From contig CALDOC010000326.1 in NCBI GenBank assembly GCA_937914675.1, positions 1 through 49,653 of the forward strand: a stretch of 49,653 bases of DNA, given 5' to 3'. This document shows positions 35,284 through 43,769 of this stretch, piece after piece. A program made the position numbers and the translations under genes. The notes below the pieces were generated by a model. That model saw only the letters and a list, made by a program, of their open reading frames with translations, searched no databases and had not been told where the DNA came from. The stretch is from an uncultured Sulfurimonas sp. (GTDB lineage: Bacteria > Campylobacterota > Campylobacteria > Campylobacterales > Sulfurimonadaceae). The first letter of the stretch is position 1, and each line of letters opens with the position of its first letter.

Positions 35284-36836
35284 TAGTTTGCCTCCTCTAT
35301 TGAACTTACTGGAATGGCCATGTCTTTAAGAGGACTTGGTATTCTCATTTTTGCTTCATGCGTCTGAGCTTTGTCATGCATAAGTTGCACGATTGTTTCA
35401 ACGCTATTGTTAATTGGGTCTAAAATTGGTTTAGGATAAATACCTAACCAAATAGCGATTATTACCAATGGAATCAAAGCTAGAAGCTCTTTTTTGTTTA
35501 CGTCTGGAAGATTTTTATTCTCTTCATGAGTCACTTGGCCAAAGAAGATTTTCTTGTACGCCGCCAACATATAAATAGCGCCAACAATAATCCCCACACC
35601 GGCAAGAAGCGTCAAAATTTGTGATTGCTTAAAGAATCCAAGCAAACTTAAGAACTCGCCAACGAAGTTAATGGTAAGCGGCATACCAACCGAAGCCATC
35701 ATCATAACGCCAAATATAGTGGCGTAACGAGGCATGACATGAGCCAAACCACCAAAATCAGCCATCATTTTCGTATGGCGTCTGTCATATATGACGCCAA
35801 CAAGGAAGAACAGCGCTCCAGCTACAACCCCATGCCCAAGCATTAAAAAGATTGATCCAGTAACGCCCTCAACGTTTAAAGCGAACGTACCAATGATAAT
35901 GATACCCATGTGAGAGATGGAACTATAAGCGATTACTTGTTTTATGTCTTTTTGAGCGTAAGCGACCATTGCCGTGTAAATAACCATGATTATCGCTAAT
36001 ACCGCGATTGGATACATGAAGAATACTGAAGCGTCTGGAAATAGTGGCAATGAAAAACGGATAAAAGCGTACGTACCCATTTTAAGCAGAATTGCAGCTA
36101 ATATTACAGAACCGATAGTCGGAGCTTGACCATGCGCGTATGGCAGCCATGTATGGAATGGAAACATAGGAACTTTAATGGCAAAGCCCATAAAGAACGC
36201 CGCAAATAACCATAATTGAAAATTTTCAGGCAGTATGAGTCTATACCAATCCAATATTGCGAAACTCCATTGACCCGTAGCTTGATAGTAAAAATACGCC
36301 ATAAACAGCATACCCACAAGCATAACGAGAGAACCCGTAAAGGTATATAAGAAGAACTTGATTGAAGCGTATATGCGTAAAGGTCCACCCCACGCGCCAA
36401 TGATATAAAGCATTGGCACAAGAGAAAGTTCCCAGAATAAATAAAAGACTATAGCGTCAAGAGCGGCGAACACTCCAGACATAGTCATCTGTAACATAAG
36501 TAACGTAATTATCATGTTCTTAATATTTTTCATCTCTCCCAACGAAGCTATTCCAAGCATGGTAAAGAAAGTTGAAAGAATGATAATAAATATAGAAATT
36601 CCATCTACGCCTAAAGTATAATTGATTCCAAAAGCGGGAATTAAAGGAACGCTTTCCATAAACTGCATGCCTGCCACTCCACCGTCAAACGCGAACCACA
36701 TCCATAACGATAAAACAAACTCTATAACCGATACGGTAATTCCGTAAGCTCTAATGCTATCTTTATGTATCATTACTCCAAATAGCGCCGCCACTACTGG
36801 AAAAAATATTAATATTGATAAAATATGATCAACCAT
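35283..36836 (-). CDS. nuoM: Complex I subunit M
   Basis: Antiporter-like proton-pumping subunit, 517 residues and about 14 helices. Signatures: FYLFWELSLVPMLYIIG with the helix-5 Glu, AIKVPMFPFHTWLPYAHGQAPT and KQVIAYSSISHMG with the channel lysines. Starts 3 bases after nuoL. Confidence 0.97.
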   Translation of the reverse strand: MVDHILSILIFFPVVAALFGVMIHKDSIRAYGITVSVIEFVLSLWMWFAFDGGVAGMQFMESVPLIPAFGINYTLGVDGISIFIIILSTFFTMLGIASLGEMKNIKNMIITLLMLQMTMSGVFAALDAIVFYLFWELSLVPMLYIIGAWGGPLRIYASIKFFLYTFTGSLVMLVGMLFMAYFYYQATGQWSFAILDWYRLILPENFQLWLFAAFFMGFAIKVPMFPFHTWLPYAHGQAPTIGSVILAAILLKMGTYAFIRFSLPLFPDASVFFMYPIAVLAIIMVIYTAMVAYAQKDIKQVIAYSSISHMGIIIIGTFALNVEGVTGSIFLMLGHGVVAGALFFLVGVIYDRRHTKMMADFGGLAHVMPRYATIFGVMMMASVGMPLTINFVGEFLSLLGFFKQSQILTLLAGVGIIVGAIYMLAAYKKIFFGQVTHEENKNLPDVNKKELLALIPLVIIAIWLGIYPKPILDPINNSVETIVQLMHDKAQTHEAKMRIPSPLKDMAIPVSSIEEAN

Positions 36837-36839
36837 TTG

Positions 36840-38762
36840 CTAAACTCCTAAACCTGATAAAATCGCTAAGATTTCACCAGAATATCTAACTGCCAGTCCA
36901 AAAACCACAGCTAACGACAACAGTCCAATCGTACCTGCCACCATCCATTTTAACATCGTAGATAAATTTCCACTCTGCATTGTTCTCGTTGCCTCACCCG
37001 TGCCATAAACTATACCGGCAATGCCATCAACGGTCGCGTCGACGATTTTCATGTCAACGTGAGTCCAGAAAATATCCGACAATTCTCTATATGGAGTCAC
37101 CAAATAAGTTTCATAAGCGTAAGGAACGTAGTATTGGTTTAATAATAATTTATACATAAAACTATTTTCCATTTTAGAAGTTCCATCTGGTACGGTAATT
37201 TTAGAATCCGTATATTTTTTGTAAGCGTACATAATTGAAAGAGCCACAAAAACTTGCGTGCCTATGGTCATAATCCAATAAACAAGATGATTATGTATAT
37301 GGTACTCGGTTGATGGCAACATCTCGATTATCATCTCATAATACGTGCCTTTTAATGAACCCGCGATTATTGCAAGAAGCAAAAGAGGGCTCATGCCAAC
37401 TAGCATAAATTTATACGCTTCATGTGGATGAATGCCGAAAAGTTTGTATCTATCTTCACCGTGAAAAATAAGCGCGACAAGTCTAAATGAATAAAAAGCG
37501 GTTAAACCTGCGGTAAACAATAATACGGAGTAGATAATAAAGTGATGCTCAACGAAAGCGGCCTCCAATATGGCGTCTTTAGAGAAGAAACCAGCGAGTG
37601 GAAATATACCAGCCAACGCGATTGAAGCGAGAGTCATCATGATAAACGTGCCCTTCATAACCTTTCTAAGTCCACCCATTTTAAATGGATCAAGTTCGTC
37701 ATGCATAGCATGCATGACGTTACCCGCGCCAAGGAAAAGAAGCGCTTTAAAGAACGCGTGAGCCATAAGGTGAAACAACGCGACCCAGTAAGCGCCTAGA
37801 CCAGCAGCCGCAAACATATAACCAAGTTGCGAAAGAGTCGAATACGCGATAATTCTCTTCATGTCGCGATTGACAAGCGCCATGCTCGCCGCGAATAGCG
37901 CTACGAAAGCGCCAAGACTAGCTATGAAAAGTCCAATATGAGGAATTAAGTCGTAAAGTTCATTTGAACGAATAACAAGATAAACCCCCGCCGTAACCAT
38001 GGTAGCCGCATGAATAAGCGCTGAAACCGGAGTAGGACCTTCCATCGCGTCCGCGAGCCAAGTATGTAACGGAAATTGAGCCGATTTACCCATAGCTCCG
38101 ATGAAAAGGAAGATTCCTATCCAAGTAAGAGTATCGGTATCCAAGGAGTGAAACGCCGCGAAAGATTCGGCGTATTGAAGCGTTCCCGTGTTCCAGTAAA
38201 TGAGGAATATCCCAACAAGCATTCCAAGGTCGGCGATACGGTTCATAATAAACGCTTCGTTAGCCGCCCAAGTCGCGCTCTCTTTGTGAAACCAAAAACC
38301 GATAAGCAACCATGAACAAAGACCGACGCCTTCCCAACCTATGAAAAGCCCAGCGTAATTGTCGCTCATGACGAGAATCATCATTGAAAAAACGAACGCC
38401 GAAAGATATGAGAAAAATCTATTGTAACCTTTGTCATGATCCATATAACCAATAGAGTAAATATGAACGATAGTCGAAACGAGAGTCACGACCATCATCA
38501 TAGTTACGGAAACTTGGTCAACCACAAAACCAAATGGAATGTAAAGATCGCCAGTGGCCATCCAAGTCATCATCTCCACGTGAACGGCTTCGCCACCTTT
38601 GAGTATATGAGTTAAAAGCACGCTACTACTTACAAACGCCGCAAATATTAACAGAGAAGCGACAATTCCAGTAAACGTCTTCTTTGGAGTCGCCGTGAAA
38701 AGCGCGGAGAACAGAGAACTAGCAAGAGGAGCGAAAAGCGCTACGTATAAGTATATTTCCAT
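36840..38762 (-). CDS. nuoL: Complex I subunit L
   Basis: Distal antiporter-like subunit of the membrane arm, 640 residues. Signatures: FIGWEGVGLCSWLLIGFW, AQFPLHTWLADAMEGPTPVSALIHAATMVTAGVYL and KRIIAYSTLSQLGYM. The C-terminal long lateral helix region and a final helix (about 610-633) are present. Starts 3 bases after nuoK. Confidence 0.97.
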   Translation of the reverse strand: MEIYLYVALFAPLASSLFSALFTATPKKTFTGIVASLLIFAAFVSSSVLLTHILKGGEAVHVEMMTWMATGDLYIPFGFVVDQVSVTMMMVVTLVSTIVHIYSIGYMDHDKGYNRFFSYLSAFVFSMMILVMSDNYAGLFIGWEGVGLCSWLLIGFWFHKESATWAANEAFIMNRIADLGMLVGIFLIYWNTGTLQYAESFAAFHSLDTDTLTWIGIFLFIGAMGKSAQFPLHTWLADAMEGPTPVSALIHAATMVTAGVYLVIRSNELYDLIPHIGLFIASLGAFVALFAASMALVNRDMKRIIAYSTLSQLGYMFAAAGLGAYWVALFHLMAHAFFKALLFLGAGNVMHAMHDELDPFKMGGLRKVMKGTFIMMTLASIALAGIFPLAGFFSKDAILEAAFVEHHFIIYSVLLFTAGLTAFYSFRLVALIFHGEDRYKLFGIHPHEAYKFMLVGMSPLLLLAIIAGSLKGTYYEMIIEMLPSTEYHIHNHLVYWIMTIGTQVFVALSIMYAYKKYTDSKITVPDGTSKMENSFMYKLLLNQYYVPYAYETYLVTPYRELSDIFWTHVDMKIVDATVDGIAGIVYGTGEATRTMQSGNLSTMLKWMVAGTIGLLSLAVVFGLAVRYSGEILAILSGLGV

Positions 38763-38765
38763 TCT

Positions 38766-39074
38766 CTATCCTTTCATCGTTGCTAAATTATCGAGGTCGA
38801 TTGAACCGTGGCGTTTGTACCATACGATTAAAAGTCCCAATCCAACAGCCACTTCCGAAGCCGCGATCGCGATTACAAAAAACGCAAACATCTGTCCAGT
38901 CAAGTCGCCGTAATAGTGTGAAATCGCGGCAAACGCGATATTTACGGAGTTTAGTAATATCTCAGTCGCGAAAAACAATAAAAGAAGGTTCTTTCTGCGC
39001 ATCACGCCCACTAAACCAATAGCGAACAGAATTGAAGAGAGAACAAGATAGTGATTTAAACCAATTTCCATCAT
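38766..39074 (-). CDS. nuoK: Complex I subunit K
   Basis: 102 residues, three transmembrane helices, with the conserved membrane glutamates in FFATEILLNSVNIAF and AIAASEVAVGLGLLI that carry the proton path. Overlaps the nuoJ stop by 4 bases (ATGA). Two adjacent ATG codons are possible starts; the first is given. Confidence 0.96.
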   Translation of the reverse strand: MMEIGLNHYLVLSSILFAIGLVGVMRRKNLLLLFFATEILLNSVNIAFAAISHYYGDLTGQMFAFFVIAIAASEVAVGLGLLIVWYKRHGSIDLDNLATMKG

Positions 39075-39646
39075 GACAACGCCTTTTTAATTGTTTCGTT
39101 TTTCATTTCAGCAATCTCTTGCGCGTTCATAAGAGTAAGGGACGCGTCCATTTTTTTACCAGCCAAAACAATTCCAGAAATCATAGCGACCAAAAGCATT
39201 ACCGCGGCAAGTTCAAATGGAATAAGATACTTAGTGAAAAGAACCATCCCGACTTCTTGAGTGTTGCCAATATCCCCTACGCTTGGATAAAGCGCCGTAA
39301 TATTAGTGGAGAGCATTGGAGCGGAGAAGATTAAAACAATCAATACCGCCGCTATCGTACTCATGCCCACAACCAAAAACTTGTTGCCCTGCTTTTCTTT
39401 AACCGCTCTCGTCGTATCAAAAAACATCATTCCAAACGCGTAAAGAGCCATAACCGCTCCCGTATAAACAATAATCTGTATTGCACCTAAAAAATCAGCG
39501 CCTAGTATAAAGAAAAACGCCGATATAAAAATCATTCCCGCCGCTAACGCGGTCAACGCATATAACGCTTGTGACGATGTTACCACTATGAAAAACATCG
39601 AAATCGTTAAAAACGCAAATAAGTAAAACGCTACCGCTTCAAACAT
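39071..39646 (-). CDS. nuoJ: Complex I subunit J
   Basis: 191 residues, five transmembrane helices; the helix-3 region with its pi-bulge reads LGAIQIIVYTGAVMALYAFGMM, the best conserved part of the family. Starts 12 bases after nuoI. Confidence 0.95.
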   Translation of the reverse strand: MFEAVAFYLFAFLTISMFFIVVTSSQALYALTALAAGMIFISAFFFILGADFLGAIQIIVYTGAVMALYAFGMMFFDTTRAVKEKQGNKFLVVGMSTIAAVLIVLIFSAPMLSTNITALYPSVGDIGNTQEVGMVLFTKYLIPFELAAVMLLVAMISGIVLAGKKMDASLTLMNAQEIAEMKNETIKKALS

Positions 39647-39658
39647 AATCTAAACTCC

Positions 39659-40276
39659 TTAATACGCTAGAGGCGTTTTTTTAACGCGCGCGTCTTCATG
39701 TGGCGTGATCGCGCCAAAACCTTCAAACTCAACCTGAGCCCCGGCTTTCATTACGTCTATCGGAGTTAGCATATCTTCATACATGATGAAATGCTCTCTC
39801 TGCTCTGAACCATTTTCATACTCGCCACCATGAGTAATCGCAAGTTCTGGACAAACCTCCGCGCAATAACCGCAAAAGATGCAGCGCCCAAGATTGATGG
39901 TGTACGATGAAACTTCTTTACGAGAATTTTCGTCTATCTTAGTATCCATGCGAATACAATCGGATATGCAAATTTTCTCACAAAGTCCACATCCGATGCA
40001 TCTCTCCGCGTCAGACTCCCAAAGCCTCTTCATCTCGTGCATCGCTCTGTAACGTGGTCCGATTGGCATCTTCTCTTGAGGATACTGAATGGTGTGTACG
40101 TCAAACTTGACCATCTCTCTCATGACGACCCAAAGACCAACGAAAAGCTCGCCTCTAAACGTTCTCTTCACCACGCGCTTGAATTTACCCCAACCATCGG
40201 TAGGATAATCTTCAATGTCAACCAAGTAGTATCCGTTCTCGGACACGTTTCTGTTGTTAAATTGTTCCATTTTCAT
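39659..40276 (-). CDS. nuoI: Complex I subunit I (two [4Fe-4S] clusters)
   Basis: 205-residue ferredoxin-like subunit carrying clusters N6a and N6b towards NuoB and quinone. The ligands are Cys93/96/99/103 (CIGCGLCEKIC) and Cys132/135/138/142 (CIFCGYCAEVCP). An N-terminal extension of about 50 residues precedes the usual start of homology. Starts 10 bases after nuoH. Confidence 0.96.
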   Translation of the reverse strand: MKMEQFNNRNVSENGYYLVDIEDYPTDGWGKFKRVVKRTFRGELFVGLWVVMREMVKFDVHTIQYPQEKMPIGPRYRAMHEMKRLWESDAERCIGCGLCEKICISDCIRMDTKIDENSRKEVSSYTINLGRCIFCGYCAEVCPELAITHGGEYENGSEQREHFIMYEDMLTPIDVMKAGAQVEFEGFGAITPHEDARVKKTPLAY

Positions 40277-40286
40277 TCATATCCCC

Positions 40287-41276
40287 TTAATACATCATCA
40301 CTAAACCAGTGATAACAACGTTTATCACCGCGAGTGGCATAAGCACTTTCCAACACAACCACATAAGTTGATCTGGTCTAACGTCTGGCCACGCGGCTCT
40401 CGTCCATAAGAAAAAGAAGAAGAAAAACGCCATCTTGCCCAGTAAAGCGAAAGCTCCCAAAACGCTACCATCGCCAAAACCACCTAAGAAAAGGATTGGA
40501 ATCACGAACGATATAAAAAACATGTTCGCGTACTCGCCGATGAAGAAAAGACCCCATCTCATACCAGAGTACTCGGTTCCAAAACCATCGATAATTTCAT
40601 GGTCGTTTGCTATAAGGTGAAATGGAGTACGTCCAGTTTCAGCAAACGCCGCTATCCAAAAAAGTATGAACGCGACTGGCTGAGACCAAACGATCCAGTT
40701 GCCGATTCCACCAGCTTGATAGTTGTTGAAATCAATCAAAGAGAGTGAACCAACCATCATAATTGGAGCAAGAGCGGATAAACCGCTAACAACCTCGTAT
40801 GAGATAAAAACAGCGGCGGCGCGAGCGGCTGAAAGTAAAGCGAACTTATTCGCCGAAGCCATACCACCTAAAAGTGGTCCAAACAAACCGACTGCCATAA
40901 CGCCCAAGATGTACAATATGCCTATGTTTACGTCGGCTACGATTGGATGAACCGTATATCCAAAAATCGTAAACTGTGGTAAAAATGGAATAGCGGCCGA
41001 AGCTATAAACGCGGTAGCCGCCGTTATGACTGGAGCTATTTTAAAGATGGGGGCTACAACGTTCGTAGGGATAATATCTTCTTTTGTAAACAGCTTCACG
41101 CCATCCGCCGCAACTTGTAAAAGTCCATAAGGACCTACGTTCATGGGTCCTAAACGACGTTGCATAAACGCAAGTATTTTACGCTCAAAGTACGTACCAA
41201 TACCCGCTAAAGCGGAAAATACCAGTAGAATAACAACGACTTTTATAACCGTTTCTATTAAATATGCAGTATCCAT
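40287..41276 (-). CDS. nuoH: Complex I subunit H
   Basis: Membrane subunit that forms much of the quinone chamber; 329 residues, about eight helices. Signatures: YFERKILAFMQRRLGPMNVGPYGLLQ in the first loop, ETGRTPFHL and the EIIDGFGTEYSGMRW loop. Starts 3 bases after the second nuoG. Confidence 0.97.
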   Translation of the reverse strand: MDTAYLIETVIKVVVILLVFSALAGIGTYFERKILAFMQRRLGPMNVGPYGLLQVAADGVKLFTKEDIIPTNVVAPIFKIAPVITAATAFIASAAIPFLPQFTIFGYTVHPIVADVNIGILYILGVMAVGLFGPLLGGMASANKFALLSAARAAAVFISYEVVSGLSALAPIMMVGSLSLIDFNNYQAGGIGNWIVWSQPVAFILFWIAAFAETGRTPFHLIANDHEIIDGFGTEYSGMRWGLFFIGEYANMFFISFVIPILFLGGFGDGSVLGAFALLGKMAFFFFFFLWTRAAWPDVRPDQLMWLCWKVLMPLAVINVVITGLVMMY

Positions 41277-41279
41277 ATA

Positions 41280-43769
41280 TTACACCTTTTCTATCGAAGC
41301 TGAGTTAAAGCGATAAGAGCCAAACAAAGCCTCAGAGTTTAATTTGAGATCAAAAGTAGGGACAAGCGCTATGTCACCCGCTATTTTATTATCACTAACA
41401 ATCGTAGTTATAAGTTCCCCATTTTCAGTTTTTACGCGCACGCTGTCTCCTTCATTTAGATTTGAATTCGCCAAACTAGCCTCGCTCATATAAAGTCCGC
41501 TCACTTCGTCTAAGTTAGTGGCTTTGTTTGTAAACTCGCTAAACTGTCTTACAGGGTTTGCAAGATAAATCACGTTTTCACCTAAACTAAGAGATTCGTC
41601 TATTTTTGTCACGCTTTCATTGCTCGAAATTCTTCTACCCAAGTTTTTCAACTCATAGCCACGAATCTCTTCGCCGGCGTTTGTATAGTAGTTCGGTAGA
41701 GAGTCAAACTTCTCGCTATGGAAACCTTTGGCCGTTGGCAACTCTTGAGTATAGTCTATCGTAAGCTCAGCGTTAAGGCCAAGAGCGTTCGCGACGTCGT
41801 TTAAAACGTAACCGCCGTAACCTATGGCGGCGTTCGTCGGATTGACGCGCTTGTTTATGCTCGTGAGCGTTCCCTCTTGCTGGTTGATGGCGGGCATATC
41901 CAACTCCCCGTCTCCTAGAGCTGAGAGAGTGAAATCGCCTTTAGTATTGTAACCAACGCTAAACTTTCCAGCCTCTAAAGACAACTCGTTGATCAAAGCC
42001 ACTCCAAGAGTGTTTGTGAGAGTTGGAATCATGACAAGCTCAAACGCGCTATATTTTTCTATAAGAGCGACCAAACGCGCTATGTTTTTAGAGTTTGGAT
42101 GCGTGTACAAATCCGGTCCAACGACTAAAGTGAACGAATCTTTCTTGGCTAAAAACTTAGTCAAAGTTTCATCAAAAGTGTCAGCCATTCCAAGAAGAGA
42201 GACAAGTCCGTTTACGTCGACTTCAACTTCCTTACTCACTTTTTTAGGAACCATTTTAGTTTTTTCAACTTCAACTTCTTCTTCAAGACCGGTCTCTTTG
42301 TTAAGTTTTTTCTCCATAACTTTTTCAACCACTTTTTCTTTAATGGTTTCAGTGACGGTAGTGGTCTTCTTAGAGTGAAACGACTCCAAATACTTAACTA
42401 CATCCGATGGAAGTTTTTCTTTATCCGCAAAAAGATCAAGCATAAGATAAAGAACCGTCTCCTCTTGCAATGGTTTGTGGTTCACGGTTAAAATACTCTT
42501 GCCAAGCCCGTCTATAACAGGATCGCTAACTGGATGAAAATAAAGAGCCGCTCCCTTATTTACCGTCAAAGAGTTGTTCAGCGCGTATCTAGCGTTTGGA
42601 TTGTCGGTTTTTATCGCCGTTCCAACGCTAACGATAAAGTTTGAATTGGCCATCGCTTTTAAATCGCTTCCATAGAGACGAGTTCCACTAACGTCGGAAT
42701 AGTCATGTAAAAAAGTTTGGAACGCGCGAGCTTCTTCATTGACAAGTTTGTAGCCAAATTTGTCTTTTAATTTTTCAAGAATAAGCGCTTCTTCGTTCGT
42801 TATCGTAGACGTGAACTTAATCGTGTCCGCTTTTTTGAAAGCTTCGATAGCGGCCTTAAACGCGGCTTCGTCTTTGGTCACGCCGCTGTTCTGATAGTCA
42901 AATCCATAACGACCCGCTCCACAAAGCGAAACGTAATTCCATTCGTTCATAACTCGGTAAATTTTATTTTCAGGATTATCAATACTAGTATGTTTTACGT
43001 CATAAGATATTTGACATCCAGCGCTACAGTGACCACAAGTTGCAGGGATTTTACTCAATTCCCATGCGTTTGATTCATACATAAACTGCGTGTCGACAAG
43101 CGCTCCAACCGGACAAACGGAAGCGCACTCTCCACATGAAGTACAATCAAGAACGTCGGTTCCATTGGTTAGACCAATGACCGACTTGCTAAGTTTGTTC
43201 CACATGGCGTACGCGTCTTTTGGCATGCTGGTTTTGTATCCCGCGTCTAGCGCGTCTCCGCCACGAGCGATCGTTTTAAGAGAGTTGTCGCCAATCATGT
43301 CTTTACAAACGGTAACGCAGCGCTCGCAAACGATGCAGAGACCCGGATCGTAATGCAAATGTCCCCAGTCATGAGAGCTTCTGTCCACGTCTTTAATCAT
43401 GTAACTTTGCGAATCGACTTCAAGTTCCAACGTATAGTTTTGAAGTTCGCACTCCCCCGACTGATCGCAAACGCCACATTGAAGAGGATGATTTACGTCA
43501 TACACTTCCATAATCGCGCGACGCTCTTTCTCTATCGCTTGGGTCGTAGTCGTAACCTTCATGCCGTCTTTAGCTTTGGCGTTGCAAGCGTACACTTGTT
43601 TACCGTCCGCTTCAACAAGACAAATACGACAAGCCAACGTTGGACTACATCTTGTCAAATAACAAATTGCAGGAATATAAATGTCATTAGCGCGAGCCGC
43701 ATTTAGCAAAAATTCACCCTCTTGCGTCTCAATCTCACGTCCATCAATGTTTATACTGATTTTACTCAT
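41280..43769 (-). CDS. nuoG: Complex I subunit G, second copy, with charged insert
   Basis: Iron-sulfur subunit of 829 residues. Ligand sets read in order: [2Fe-2S] Cys36/47/50/62; His94/Cys98/101/107; Cys145/148/151/155 and Cys209/212/215/219 as two ferredoxin-like [4Fe-4S] motifs; and Cys245/248/252 with Cys283. The remainder is the molybdopterin-oxidoreductase-like domain, without evident Mo ligands. Residues about 467-519 form a highly charged Lys/Glu/Val-rich insert not seen in the first copy. The start shares one base with the stop of the preceding nuoG. Both copies keep complete ligand sets, so neither looks degraded. Confidence 0.93.
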   Translation of the reverse strand: MSKISINIDGREIETQEGEFLLNAARANDIYIPAICYLTRCSPTLACRICLVEADGKQVYACNAKAKDGMKVTTTTQAIEKERRAIMEVYDVNHPLQCGVCDQSGECELQNYTLELEVDSQSYMIKDVDRSSHDWGHLHYDPGLCIVCERCVTVCKDMIGDNSLKTIARGGDALDAGYKTSMPKDAYAMWNKLSKSVIGLTNGTDVLDCTSCGECASVCPVGALVDTQFMYESNAWELSKIPATCGHCSAGCQISYDVKHTSIDNPENKIYRVMNEWNYVSLCGAGRYGFDYQNSGVTKDEAAFKAAIEAFKKADTIKFTSTITNEEALILEKLKDKFGYKLVNEEARAFQTFLHDYSDVSGTRLYGSDLKAMANSNFIVSVGTAIKTDNPNARYALNNSLTVNKGAALYFHPVSDPVIDGLGKSILTVNHKPLQEETVLYLMLDLFADKEKLPSDVVKYLESFHSKKTTTVTETIKEKVVEKVMEKKLNKETGLEEEVEVEKTKMVPKKVSKEVEVDVNGLVSLLGMADTFDETLTKFLAKKDSFTLVVGPDLYTHPNSKNIARLVALIEKYSAFELVMIPTLTNTLGVALINELSLEAGKFSVGYNTKGDFTLSALGDGELDMPAINQQEGTLTSINKRVNPTNAAIGYGGYVLNDVANALGLNAELTIDYTQELPTAKGFHSEKFDSLPNYYTNAGEEIRGYELKNLGRRISSNESVTKIDESLSLGENVIYLANPVRQFSEFTNKATNLDEVSGLYMSEASLANSNLNEGDSVRVKTENGELITTIVSDNKIAGDIALVPTFDLKLNSEALFGSYRFNSASIEKV

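Noticed and set aside
41989..42378. Plus-strand 129-codon frame rich in Ser/Thr/Phe
   Set aside because: It is the antisense of the charged insert of the second NuoG; composition follows from complementing Lys/Glu/Val codons.
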